A stretch of 35,507 nucleotides of DNA, taken from positions 1-35,507 of the forward strand of contig JAUSAB010000018.1 in NCBI GenBank assembly GCA_030653035.1, in the 5' to 3' direction. The translations under genes and the position numbers were made by a program. The DNA comes from Desulfocapsaceae bacterium (lineage in GTDB: Bacteria > Desulfobacterota > Desulfobulbia > Desulfobulbales > Desulfocapsaceae). The notes beneath the pieces were generated by a model. It searched no databases and had not been told where the DNA came from. It saw only the letters and a program-made list of their open reading frames with translations. Position 1 is the stretch's first letter. Every line of letters begins with the position of its first letter. Shown one piece after another: positions 9,324 to 17,844 of this stretch.

Positions 9324-9432
9324 GCAAAAAGGCCCAAAGACAAGGCGCGTAAATCCTGAGGAATGAGGCGTACTTTTGGGTACGCCGCAGTGACGAAGGA
9401 TGTACGGCAACGAAGTATTTGGGACTTTTTGC
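9324..9432. repeat. Imperfect long palindromic intergenic repeat
   Basis: Lies in the 205-bp gap between cooS and the metF-acsD fusion. The outer segment GCAAAAAGGCCCAAA (from 9324) matches the reverse complement of the right end (GCAAAAAGTCCCAAA, ending 9432). The centre is a perfect GGCGTAC / GTACGCC pair (9367-9373 / 9380-9386) with a TTTTGG loop. The whole unit can fold into one long imperfect hairpin. From memory, similar sequences recur in intergenic regions of deltaproteobacterial genomes. Confidence 0.65.
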
Positions 9433-9439
9433 GACGTCA

Positions 9440-11422
9440 TCATTTCTGCCCACATCCCATTCCTGGAATCCCAGAGGTCAGATCCCGGCGCATCCCCATA
9501 TCAAAAAGGACACGATCCTGTTTCTTGTTGATGCCCAAAGCCTCACGTTTCTCATCAATAGCCTTGATCATCTTGTGAGCCAATTTAATTGGGTCTTCTT
9601 CGTAATCCCAGCAGGCCCCGTACTCTTCCTTCATGCCATCAAGAAGATACTTGTTAAAGGCCTTGGCGCCGGTAACCGGCAGATTCTGGAACACGATATG
9701 GGCGCCGCTGGCCACAAAATACTGGCCAATAGCCACTGCCTTTTCACTCATCCACAAGGGGGCTGTGCCGCAGGCCGGCAGGTCGGCAATGGACTCACCC
9801 AGACCACCCTCTTTCACCATCTCGGTCAGAGCGATCAACAGTCGGCTGTTATCAACGCAGGAGCCGACATGCAGGACCGGCGGCATACCAACGGTCTCGC
9901 ACACCTCAGCCAGTCCCGCCCCGCAGTATTCAGCCGCCGCCTCAGGCCGCATCAGACCTTTACGGCCCAGAGCCTGGGCCGCACAGCCAGTAGCCAGAAT
10001 GAGGATATTATTCTTTAACAGCTCGACGGCAATCTTGTAGTGGACATCATCAGCGTATTTATAATGCTCGCAACCAACCAACGCCGCCACGCCCTTGATC
10101 CGGCCGTTGATAATATTATCATTAAGAGGCCGGTAGCTCTGACGGAAACGTCCGCCCAGCATATAGTTGATGGTTTCATGACTGAATCCCACCACCACAT
10201 CCAACTTCTTGTCGGTAGGGATATAATAGTCGCCCCGTTTTTTAAAGTTATTGATGGCCTTGATCAGAATTTTCTTGGCCGAACCCATGGCATCTTCTTC
10301 TTCAAACTGAATATGAATGGCATCAGGCATCTTGGCCCGATAATTGGTAGTGATAATGTCAGTATGTTTGCCTTTGACGATCTGGGCCACGGATGGCATG
10401 ACACACTGAACATCAACCACCATGGCCTCAACCGCGCCGGTGGCCAGCACCATCTCCTGCTGGATAAAACTGCCGGCCACGGGAATCCCGCGACGCATGA
10501 GGATCTCATTGCCGGTACAACAGACCCCGGCCAGATTGAGCCCCTTGGCCCCCACCTTTTTGACCAGGGCCAGGATCTCCGGATCTTCGGCGGCCAGACA
10601 GAGCGACTCGGCCAGCAACGGCTCATGACCATGGACGGTAACATTGACATGATCACCCTTCAACACGCCAAGATCGACAATAGCACGCCGCGGCACCGGG
10701 GTGCCGAACATGATATCCGTCAGCTCCGTGGAAAGCATGGACGCGCCCCAGCCATCAGCGAGGGCACACCGGGAACCCTGGAGCATGATGTTGCGGAATT
10801 CCTGATCAACGCCCATATGGGTCCGATGCATGGTCTCCACCACCTCACGGTCAATGCCGCGCGGCTCAACACCCAGTTTTTTCCAGATCGCCTGTTGTTT
10901 TTTCGGTGCCCGCTTGATCATGGTGAGCAGACCATCCTGCTGACCAAACTCAGCCAGGGCCTTGTTGCCGAGTTCAAGGGCGATCTCATTCTTGTCTCGT
11001 CCCTCGGTGGCGATACCGAAAATCTCGGCCAGGACATGCAGCTTCTGCACATCCTTGATCTCGTGCGGTGTTTCCCCCTTGGCGGTGGCGATAAAGCCGC
11101 GCACCATCTCCCGGGCATGATCGGTATGGGCAGCAGTTCCTGCCGCGATAATGCGGGCAAAATTCCTGGCGGCCACGGTATCAGCCGTAGCCCCGCAGAC
11201 ACCCACCATCGAGTCAACACCATCAATAATCTGACACGGCCCCATATTGCAGACCTTACAGCAGGTGCCGCTGGAACCGAAAAGGCAGGATGACATGCCT
11301 CGGCTTTCAATGCGGTCATAGGCCGTGCGTACCTGCTTGGCCAGGTCCTGATTCAACAGATCCTTGGTCGATGCGCCGGTGATCATGTCACAGGAGCTGC
11401 ATCCGCTTCTCTCATCACTCAT
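9440..11422 (-). CDS. cooS: Ni-dependent carbon monoxide dehydrogenase catalytic subunit
   Basis: Interconverts CO and CO2 and supplies CO to acetyl-CoA synthase. 660 aa, normal for CooS/AcsA. N-terminal FeS ligands are present: C46 and C54 (D cluster) and C55, C58, C63, C76 (B cluster). C-cluster candidates, by family position, are H266, C301/C302, C340, C451, C480 and C522. GGAGG lies just upstream of the ATG. Its place between folD and metF-acsD/acsB points to the anabolic or acetate-oxidising CODH/ACS complex rather than a stand-alone CO-oxidising enzyme; no cooF or hydrogenase is nearby. Could also be named acsA. Confidence 0.95.
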   Translation of the reverse strand: MSDERSGCSSCDMITGASTKDLLNQDLAKQVRTAYDRIESRGMSSCLFGSSGTCCKVCNMGPCQIIDGVDSMVGVCGATADTVAARNFARIIAAGTAAHTDHAREMVRGFIATAKGETPHEIKDVQKLHVLAEIFGIATEGRDKNEIALELGNKALAEFGQQDGLLTMIKRAPKKQQAIWKKLGVEPRGIDREVVETMHRTHMGVDQEFRNIMLQGSRCALADGWGASMLSTELTDIMFGTPVPRRAIVDLGVLKGDHVNVTVHGHEPLLAESLCLAAEDPEILALVKKVGAKGLNLAGVCCTGNEILMRRGIPVAGSFIQQEMVLATGAVEAMVVDVQCVMPSVAQIVKGKHTDIITTNYRAKMPDAIHIQFEEEDAMGSAKKILIKAINNFKKRGDYYIPTDKKLDVVVGFSHETINYMLGGRFRQSYRPLNDNIINGRIKGVAALVGCEHYKYADDVHYKIAVELLKNNILILATGCAAQALGRKGLMRPEAAAEYCGAGLAEVCETVGMPPVLHVGSCVDNSRLLIALTEMVKEGGLGESIADLPACGTAPLWMSEKAVAIGQYFVASGAHIVFQNLPVTGAKAFNKYLLDGMKEEYGACWDYEEDPIKLAHKMIKAIDEKREALGINKKQDRVLFDMGMRRDLTSGIPGMGCGQK

Positions 11423-11488
11423 CGTGTTTCCTCCAGAATAAATCGTATCGGAACGATAACTCGCTAACTCGTATTGTAATTTTCTGTA

Positions 11489-12376
11489 TCAGATCAGCTT
11501 TGCAGCAATCTTGGCCGCCTGCACCGTGTTCTTCATCAGCATTGTGATCGTCATGGGGCCGACACCACCCGGCACCGGAGTGATACAGGATGCCTTCTCT
11601 TTTACCGACTCAAAATCAACGTCCCCGGCAAGGATTGCCTTACCGGCCTCAGTCATACCGATACGATTGACACCGACATCGATGATAGCAACCCCCTCTT
11701 TCACCATATCAGCCGTCACCATCTTGGGCACGCCGACTGCGGCAATCAGAATATCGGCACGGCGGCAATGGGCCGCCATATCCTTGGTGCGGGTATGACA
11801 AAGAGTGACCGTGGCATTGCCGCCGGCACGTTTCTGCAGCATCAGGTTGGCAATGGGTTTGCCCACGATGTTACTCCGACCGATCACCACCACCTCAGCA
11901 CCACTGGTCTGCACCCCGCTGCGCACAAGCAGCTCAAGAATTCCATGGGGAGTACAGGGCAGAAAACACTGCTCGCCCAGCACCATTTTGCCGACATTCA
12001 CCGGATGAAAACCATCCACATCTTTGTCAGGATTGATGGCATAGAGGACATTGGCCTCGTTGATATGCTTGGGCAGAGGAAGCTGCACCAGAATCCCGTG
12101 GATCTTGGCATCCTTATTATATTTATCCACCAGTGTCAGCAGATCCGCCTCAGTGGTGTCCGCAGCCAGTGTGACCTGCTCGGAATGGATGCCGAGGGCA
12201 TGGGCAGTCTTGTTTTTGGCCGCCACATAGGACTGAGAGGCAGGATCTTCGCCCACCAGAATCGTGACAAGGCCGGGGGTAATCCCATGTTTTTCCACCA
12301 GCTCGGTAACCTCAACCTTCAACTCTTCACGAATTGCCTTCGCCACTTCGGTACCGCTTATGATCTTTGCACTCAT
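11489..12376 (-). CDS. folD: Methylene-THF dehydrogenase / methenyl-THF cyclohydrolase
   Basis: Bifunctional enzyme interconverting formyl-, methenyl- and methylene-THF in the methyl branch; cytoplasmic homodimer. 295 aa, standard length. Recognisable blocks: SYVAAKNKTAHALGI (catalytic Lys region), the LVQLPLPKHI and PDKDVDGFHPVN segments, VVIGRSNIVGKP (NADP-binding loop) and the C-terminal TPVPGGVGPMTITML. First gene of the leftward cluster, 66 bp before cooS. Start ATG at 12376 is preceded by AGGAATTGAG. No fhs (formyl-THF synthetase) accompanies it in the window. Confidence 0.96.
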   Translation of the reverse strand: MSAKIISGTEVAKAIREELKVEVTELVEKHGITPGLVTILVGEDPASQSYVAAKNKTAHALGIHSEQVTLAADTTEADLLTLVDKYNKDAKIHGILVQLPLPKHINEANVLYAINPDKDVDGFHPVNVGKMVLGEQCFLPCTPHGILELLVRSGVQTSGAEVVVIGRSNIVGKPIANLMLQKRAGGNATVTLCHTRTKDMAAHCRRADILIAAVGVPKMVTADMVKEGVAIIDVGVNRIGMTEAGKAILAGDVDFESVKEKASCITPVPGGVGPMTITMLMKNTVQAAKIAAKLI

Positions 12377-12779
12377 CTCAATTCCTCATTCCTGAAAAAA
12401 CACACTATTATTAAATATCGTTAGGGTATTTACGTAACTTTCTGCTGCCCGCTCGCAAGGAAAGACCTGCGAGCTTTCAGTCAATTTTCAATTGTTCTTT
12501 TCTGACGCGCGCCCGCGGTAGATATCCTGAGAAGCAACATCACACTGAACCTGTGCTGATTAGAAAAGCATTAAAACCTAACTGGTTTTTTCTTTTTTTT
12601 CAAGCAACTATTCATTTCTTTTTTATTATTTATCAATTTTTTTGAATCTAATATATAATCACCCTCATTTTCTCCTTGAAGGTCGGCAACAAAACAACGA
12701 TAATCCAATCTATACATCATCTTCAGCCACCTTTTATTTTTCGTGCCACAAAAATTCTCTACCATTCCAACCACAAGCC
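12377..12779. other. Divergent intergenic region between folD and the AI-2E family gene
   Basis: About 400 bp without a convincing gene; it must hold the promoters of both divergent units. It contains a bulged hairpin GCTCGCAAGG/CCTGCGAGC (12451-12460 / 12466-12474), T/A-rich tracts around 12580-12640, and a TATAAT at 12654-12659 that could be a -10 box for the rightward gene, though no good -35 is seen. The open frame from 12642 upstream of 12780 starts with TTG and looks like 5' UTR rather than protein. Confidence 0.5.
12451..12474 (-). promoter_or_regulatory. Stem-loop in putative folD leader
   Basis: GCTCGCAAGG pairs with CCTGCGAGC around an AAAGA loop with one bulged A. It is about 75-100 bp upstream of the folD start and could be part of a 5' UTR regulatory structure for the Wood-Ljungdahl cluster, or a terminator remnant. 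I do not recognise a known riboswitch. Confidence 0.3.
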
Positions 12780-13925
12780 ATGATCCATGCAAAAATAGCC
12801 AATAAAACCGTCCTGCTCCTCTTTGTTCTGGGTATCTCCGCCATTTTCCTGTCCATGATACATCAGTTCCTCATGACTATTTTTATGGCTGCCCTTTTTT
12901 CAGCGCTGCTCAGCCCCCTCTATCACCGAATTCTTCTCTTTCTGAAAGGCCGGGAAAACGCGGCCTCCCTGCTGACCATCCTTATTATTGTTTGCCTTAT
13001 CCTTCTGCCTCTTGCCGCCCTTATTGGTATTGTGGTGACTCAGGCCATCCACGTCAGCGAATCAATTACCCCCTGGATCCAGAAATTTATCGAACAACCC
13101 ACCATTGCCTCTGATTTCCTGCTCAAGATACCCCACTACGACAAGATCCTTCCCCATCGAGACATGATCCTCCAGAAATTAGGCGGCCTGGTGGGCAGCA
13201 CCTCAACCCTGCTCATCAATTCGCTCTCGTCAATTACCAAGGTGACGTTAAACGCGGCCATCATGTCCATCATCATGCTCTACACCATGTTTTATTTTCT
13301 CGTTGACGGCAAAAAACTGCTGTACAAGATCCTCTATTACATCCCCCTTGAAAACAAAGACGAGCAGCAACTGCTGGAACGCTTCACCTCGGTGACGCGG
13401 GCCACCATCAAGGGCACACTCATCATCGGCATTATCCAGGGCACCCTGTGCGGCACAGGATTCGCGATTGCCGGTATTCCCAGCCCGGTGTTCTGGGGCT
13501 GTCTCATGGCGGTTGCGTCCATCATTCCCAGTGTCGGGACGGCCATTGTCTGGGGTCCGGCCCTCCTGATCCTGCTCCTCAACAAAGACATTGGAAGTGC
13601 CATCACAGTCGGCATCTTCTGCGGACTGATCGCCGGCAACGCCGACAACCTTCTCCGTCCGCGCCTGGTGGGAAAAGATACCGAGATGCATGATCTGTTC
13701 ATCCTCTTTTCCACCTTTGGCGGCATCACCATGTTCGGCATCATCGGCATTATCGTGGGACCGATCATCGCCGCCCTCTTTGTCTCTATCTGGGAGATCT
13801 ACGGTGAATCTTTCAAGGAATTTCTGCCCGCGGTCTCCTTCGGAATAACAATAGATGAGCCGCCAGCACACCCTGAAGAAAAATCCGGCAATCCATCTGA
13901 TGCGACCTCAGACCAGGAGGAATAA
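12780..13925 (+). CDS. AI-2E / PerM family membrane protein
   Basis: Polytopic inner-membrane protein of the AI-2E exporter-like (PerM/YdiK) family; substrate unknown here. Paired hydrophobic segments at the N terminus (LLLFVLGISAIFL, FLMTIFMAALFSALL), a soluble middle region, and a C-terminal hydrophobic half with family-like motifs (SIIPSVGTAIVWGPA, GNADNLLRPRLVGK, GIIGIIVGPIIAALF). I prefer the ATG at 12780 (381 aa, starting MIHAKIANK) to the longer TTG-started frame from 12642, because the added residues are polar and unlike the family. No clear Shine-Dalgarno. Likely monocistronic. Confidence 0.85.
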   Translation: MIHAKIANKTVLLLFVLGISAIFLSMIHQFLMTIFMAALFSALLSPLYHRILLFLKGRENAASLLTILIIVCLILLPLAALIGIVVTQAIHVSESITPWIQKFIEQPTIASDFLLKIPHYDKILPHRDMILQKLGGLVGSTSTLLINSLSSITKVTLNAAIMSIIMLYTMFYFLVDGKKLLYKILYYIPLENKDEQQLLERFTSVTRATIKGTLIIGIIQGTLCGTGFAIAGIPSPVFWGCLMAVASIIPSVGTAIVWGPALLILLLNKDIGSAITVGIFCGLIAGNADNLLRPRLVGKDTEMHDLFILFSTFGGITMFGIIGIIVGPIIAALFVSIWEIYGESFKEFLPAVSFGITIDEPPAHPEEKSGNPSDATSDQEE

Positions 13926-14149
13926 TTACAAATTGCTTTCCCCCTGACAAATGCTTAGTTTAAAAGATAATATCTTGACACTGAACACTGATTGTCCTTA
14001 TTTACTTGACAAAGAAACACAAAAACAGATAGCTCAATTACAATGAGCTAAAGAGAGGCACTGACGTTCCGCCCCGCCCGAAGGAAATGAGGCCCCTTGC
14101 CCTCCTCGGGACAGAGATTCACGAACCCAATTCGCACTGGATAATATTT
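13926..14149 (+). promoter_or_regulatory. Possible promoter region of the pseudopilin pair
   Basis: Contains two TTGACA hexamers (13975-13980 and 14006-14011) without strong -10 boxes at standard spacing, and an inverted repeat TAGCTCA-N7-TGAGCTA (14030-14050) that could be an operator or hairpin. All functional statements are tentative. Confidence 0.3.
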
Positions 14150-16297
14150 ATGAAGTCGTTTCATTGGAATCATAAAGGTTTTACCCTGGCCGAGATGGCT
14201 ATTGTCGTGCTCCTTGGAGGCATTATGCTGACCATGGGGATCAAGGTGCTCACCGTCACCATGCAGAACACCGCCATTACTGAAACCAAGGCCAGACAGG
14301 AACGGATCAGAACGGCGCTGATCGGATTTCTGCGGACGAATGAAAGGTTACCGTGTCCGGATATTGCCGCCACACCGACAGGAACCGCGCCAGGGGCTTG
14401 CAATGCCAATCCCGCCCAAGGCTATGGCGTAGTGCCCTGGACGACACTTGGCATATCACAGAACGACGCACTGGATGGATGGGGAAACTTCTTCACTTAT
14501 AGAGTTGCCAACAGACGACCTGCCGCTGTCGTCAAAGACTGGACAACAACACCCGCCTCCACCACCACCTCTTACACCATCGGTGAGCTGTCTCATCCGT
14601 CAACCGCCCTGACCATCAATGAGCTCAACGCTGCTGGTGCGGCGCTGACTTCGACCACAACCCAGGCCGTTGTAATCATCTTCTCCCATGGCAAAAATGG
14701 TTTTGGCGCCAAAACCACCAAGGGCACCAATATAGCCCCTCCCCCTGCTGCCAATGCGGGAGAGACAACAAATAATACGGCAACTACTGCCACTTTTGTC
14801 AAACGGCCCTACACCGATTCGTCCACCGCCTTCAACGGCCCATTTGACGATATAGTAGATTTCATGACCCCGCAGGATCTTTTGCAACCGCTGATTAATG
14901 ATGGAACGCAGCCAGACACAGCAGAGAGCGAGACAAGGATCAAACAGGAACGGATCAAGACCGTGTTGCTCGGGTTTCTGCGAACAAACGGCAGACTGCC
15001 GTGCCCGGATATTACTGCCATCCCAACAGGAACCGCACCAGTGACGTGCACCGCCACTGCCGCTGCGGGCTACGGAGTAATACCCTGGGTAACGCTTGGC
15101 ATATCACGAAACGACGTCCTGGATGGATGGGGGAACTACTTCACCTATAAAGTAGCCAACAGACGACCTGCTGCGGTCATTAAAGACTGGACAACAACAC
15201 CCGCCTCCACCACCACCTCTTACACCATCGGTGAGCTTTCCCATCCGTCAACCGCGTTCACCATCAATGAGCTCAACACGGCTGGAACAGCATTCAAAGT
15301 ACCACCCCTTACGACCCAGGCAGTTGTAATTATCCTCTCCCAAGGTAAAAATGGTTTTGGTTCAATCAACGCATCAGGAACTACCAACGCCGCTCCGCCT
15401 GCTACCAATGCGGGGGAGGTAACAAATAATACGGCAGCGACGACTACTTTTGTCAGACGTCCCTACACCGAGTTAGCCACCGCCTTCTACGGCCCATTTG
15501 ACGACATAGTTGAATTCATGATCCCGCAGGATCTATTGCAACCGCTGATTAACGATGGGACTCAACCAGGAACAGCTGAGAGCGAAACAAGGACCAGACA
15601 GGAACGGATCAAGACTGCGCTGGTCGGGTTTCTGCGAACAAATGGAAGGCTGCCGTGCCCGGATCGAGCCGCCGTTCCGACAGGAACCGCACCGGCGGCT
15701 TGCAATGCCAATGCCGCCCAAGGCTACGGCGTAGTTCCCTGGACGACACTTGGCATATCTCGAAACGACGTTCTCGATGGCTGGGGAAACTTCTTCACCT
15801 ATAAAGTGGCAAACAGACAACCCGGTGCGATCATGAAAGATTGGACCACAAGAACCACACCACGCTCTTTTACCATTAACGAGCTGACCACCTCCACAGC
15901 TGCACTCACCATCAATGAACTCAATGCTGCCGGCACAGCGCTCGTTCCGACCACAACCCAGGCCGTCGCAATTATCCTCTCCCAAGGCAAAAATGGTTTT
16001 GGTTCAATCAACGCATCAGGAACTACCAACGCCAATCCGCCTGCTGCCAATGCGGGGGAGGTGACAAATAACACGGCAGCGACAACTACTTTTGTCAGAC
16101 GTCCCTACACCGAGTTAGCCACCGCCTTCAACGGCCCCTTCGACGACATAGTAGAGTTCATGACTCCGAAAGATGTGTTACAGCCGCTTATCAACGAAGG
16201 GTCACTCTATGACTGTAAGCACTATTGCGCTACCCCTGCCGCTGGATGCAGCGCAACAAACATACCTGTCGGCACCGCAACCGCCACTTGTCCATGA
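14150..16297 (+). CDS. Pseudopilin with triplicated C-terminal domain
   Basis: Prepilin-type protein: leader MKSFHWNHKG cut before FTLAEM, with Glu at mature position 5 and a hydrophobic helix (AIVVLLGGIMLTMGIKVL). Hence inner-membrane insertion and prepilin-peptidase processing are expected. After the single N-terminal helix the globular region is repeated three times, each unit opening with QERI(R/K)T..GFLRTN.RLPCPD and containing GYGV(V/I)PW.TLGIS and LDGWGN.FTY, and closing with GPFDDIV(D/E)FM. Units start near 14297, 14945 and 15599, the first two 648 and 654 bp long. The C terminus carries four extra Cys. Most pseudopilins are 150-250 aa; this is 715 aa. The start at 14150 is chosen because it gives a standard leader. 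Followed by a coupled second pseudopilin. Role (type II secretion-like or pilus) unknown. Confidence 0.85.
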   Translation: MKSFHWNHKGFTLAEMAIVVLLGGIMLTMGIKVLTVTMQNTAITETKARQERIRTALIGFLRTNERLPCPDIAATPTGTAPGACNANPAQGYGVVPWTTLGISQNDALDGWGNFFTYRVANRRPAAVVKDWTTTPASTTTSYTIGELSHPSTALTINELNAAGAALTSTTTQAVVIIFSHGKNGFGAKTTKGTNIAPPPAANAGETTNNTATTATFVKRPYTDSSTAFNGPFDDIVDFMTPQDLLQPLINDGTQPDTAESETRIKQERIKTVLLGFLRTNGRLPCPDITAIPTGTAPVTCTATAAAGYGVIPWVTLGISRNDVLDGWGNYFTYKVANRRPAAVIKDWTTTPASTTTSYTIGELSHPSTAFTINELNTAGTAFKVPPLTTQAVVIILSQGKNGFGSINASGTTNAAPPATNAGEVTNNTAATTTFVRRPYTELATAFYGPFDDIVEFMIPQDLLQPLINDGTQPGTAESETRTRQERIKTALVGFLRTNGRLPCPDRAAVPTGTAPAACNANAAQGYGVVPWTTLGISRNDVLDGWGNFFTYKVANRQPGAIMKDWTTRTTPRSFTINELTTSTAALTINELNAAGTALVPTTTQAVAIILSQGKNGFGSINASGTTNANPPAANAGEVTNNTAATTTFVRRPYTELATAFNGPFDDIVEFMTPKDVLQPLINEGSLYDCKHYCATPAAGCSATNIPVGTATATCP
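14297..16200 (+). repeat. Three tandem ~650-bp coding repeats
   Basis: Units begin at 14297, 14945 and 15599 with the same CAGGAACGGATCA. Long blocks are identical at DNA level between neighbours: the ACACCCGCCTCCACCACC region of units 1 and 2, and the GGTTTTGGTTCAATCAACGC region of units 2 and 3. Different unit pairs share different blocks, which suggests recent duplication plus recombination or gene conversion. Confidence 0.9.
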
Positions 16298-16902
16298 GAA
16301 CAACAATGAGAAACAATAACGGATTCACTCTGGTTGAAATCTCCATGGTACTGGTTATTATCGGTATCATCCTGACAGGTATTCTGAAAGGAAGCAGCAT
16401 CATCAGAACCGTCCAGGTGAATGACGCCATCACCATTGTCGAGGATATCAGATCCGCCACAGCGATCTTCAAAGACCGCTATCATTACCTCCCCGGCGAC
16501 TGGCCATACACAGCAGGCGAAATCTCCAATGTTTCAGCAGGCGGGAATGGAAACGGTGCTATAAACGCTGCAGAATCTGCAAATGTATTCGGGGCAGGCG
16601 GACAAAACCATCTATTCAATGCCGGACTTATCAAATCACCCACTGTGAGCACCTGGTTCGGCGGCGTTACTGTATCAGTCAGATCCGCTGCAACATCTGG
16701 CGTGACTGCCGCCTTTGCAACCCTTCCCAACGTCATCAACATCATTCAGTTTGCCGGTCTTCCTTGCGATGTAGCCATGGAGATGGACACCAAGCTGGAT
16801 GATGGGAATCTGGCCACTGGGAACGGCAGGGCAAGCGTGGCAACCTGTATTTCCGGTGGGGCAAACGATCCAGTGCCATTTTATGCCGTACCTTTGCAAT
16901 AA
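16294..16902 (+). CDS. Type IV pilin-like / pseudopilin protein
   Basis: Prepilin N terminus NNNG|FTLVEISMVLVIIGIILTG, with Glu5 and a hydrophobic helix; about 200 aa. ATG at 16294 overlaps the previous gene's stop (ATGA), implying translational coupling; a second ATG at 16306 gives the shorter leader MRNNNG and is equally plausible. The globular domain contains YHYLPGDWP, a segment common in type II pseudopilins of this style, and two Cys near the C terminus (CDVAM, ATCISGG) that may pair. It shares the operon with the triplicated pseudopilin and may form one fibre or complex with it. No secretion ATPase or platform gene is in the window. Confidence 0.85.
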   Translation: MRTTMRNNNGFTLVEISMVLVIIGIILTGILKGSSIIRTVQVNDAITIVEDIRSATAIFKDRYHYLPGDWPYTAGEISNVSAGGNGNGAINAAESANVFGAGGQNHLFNAGLIKSPTVSTWFGGVTVSVRSAATSGVTAAFATLPNVINIIQFAGLPCDVAMEMDTKLDDGNLATGNGRASVATCISGGANDPVPFYAVPLQ

Positions 16903-17009
16903 AGACTGCAGAAACAATTTCTAATGATTACTTTTTTTCTCATAGCGGGCTCTGCTCCAGCTTCCAGGTATATTCCAAACATCAAATTGGCGAAAGCACC
17001 AAAACATTC

Positions 17010-17801
17010 ATGGCTGACCTTACCGTAACCCATACCGCCGCCTACGGCGTTCAGGCTTACGCCTTGGCTTTGACCAACCGCCAGGGACAAGGGCAAGCTG
17101 TACCCTCAGACCCAACCTCTCCTGTCCCAGCCGTCGAGCAATCAGAAGATCAAGTCTCTTTGTCTAGAAAAGGGAAAGAACTCAGCGCCAACCAGGGAGC
17201 ATCCGGAACCCCTGGACAAGAAAACAAAAAGTCAGCAGACACTCAGCCGGCAACAAAAGGAAGCACCTTGCAACCCCTGAGTGAGGCCGAGCTCCGCCAG
17301 ATCCAGGAACTCAAAAGCAGGGACACGGAGGTGCGCGCCCATGAGCAGGCACACCTGTCTGCCGCCGGACAATATGCTACCGGCAGCCCCTCCTATTCCT
17401 ATCAGACAGGGGCCGATGGCAGACAATACGCAGTCGGCGGCAGTGTTCCGATTGACACCGGAAAAGAGTCGACGCCCGAGGCCACAATCATCAAGATGCG
17501 TACGGTAAAACGGGCAGCCCTGGCCCCGGCCAACCCATCACCTGCAGATAGGCAGATTGCAAGCAATGCCAGCATGCAAGAGTTGCAGGCCATCCAGGAA
17601 GAAATGCAGGCAACGCAACAGACAGGAAACAAGAATACCCCTCCGGTACCTGCAGACGGGAAAAAGAACGAGTCCCCTGAAAACCCCGGTAAAAACACTA
17701 TACAAAACATCCCCGATTCGTTATCAAGCATCAAGAAGCCATCAGACGCCACACGCACTATGATGAGCGTGGCTTACAAGGCCATGGCCTCTTTGGCCTG
17801 A
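17010..17801 (+). CDS. Putative metalloprotease, SprA-related family
   Basis: 263 aa. The core (about 95-185) reads RDTEVRAHEQAHLSAAGQYA, then a YQTGADGRQYAVGGSVPID segment, then TIIKMRTVKRAALAPANPS, which I recognise as the SprA-related (PF12118) family. H111-E112-x-x-H115 is a zincin-type HExxH motif, hence the putative protease label; activity is unproven. The flanks (1-90 and 190-263) are low-complexity, Gln/Ser/Lys/Pro-rich and probably disordered. No signal peptide is evident. Lies between the pseudopilin pair and an aminopeptidase; no overlap, so co-transcription is uncertain. Start at 17010 has no obvious Shine-Dalgarno. Confidence 0.8.
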   Translation: MADLTVTHTAAYGVQAYALALTNRQGQGQAVPSDPTSPVPAVEQSEDQVSLSRKGKELSANQGASGTPGQENKKSADTQPATKGSTLQPLSEAELRQIQELKSRDTEVRAHEQAHLSAAGQYATGSPSYSYQTGADGRQYAVGGSVPIDTGKESTPEATIIKMRTVKRAALAPANPSPADRQIASNASMQELQAIQEEMQATQQTGNKNTPPVPADGKKNESPENPGKNTIQNIPDSLSSIKKPSDATRTMMSVAYKAMASLA

Positions 17802-17844
17802 TACTTACAGGATGAAGACTCACAAACTCTAACGTAACAAAACC

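Noticed and set aside
12642-12779. N-terminal extension of the AI-2E family protein
   Set aside because: Begins with TTG without a ribosome site, and its 46 residues are polar and unlike the family; the ATG at 12780 gives a normal N terminus.
14297-16200. Assembly error as the sole cause of the triplication
   Set aside because: The three units differ at many codons and at their ends, so they are not simple copies of one sequence; long-read confirmation is still desirable.
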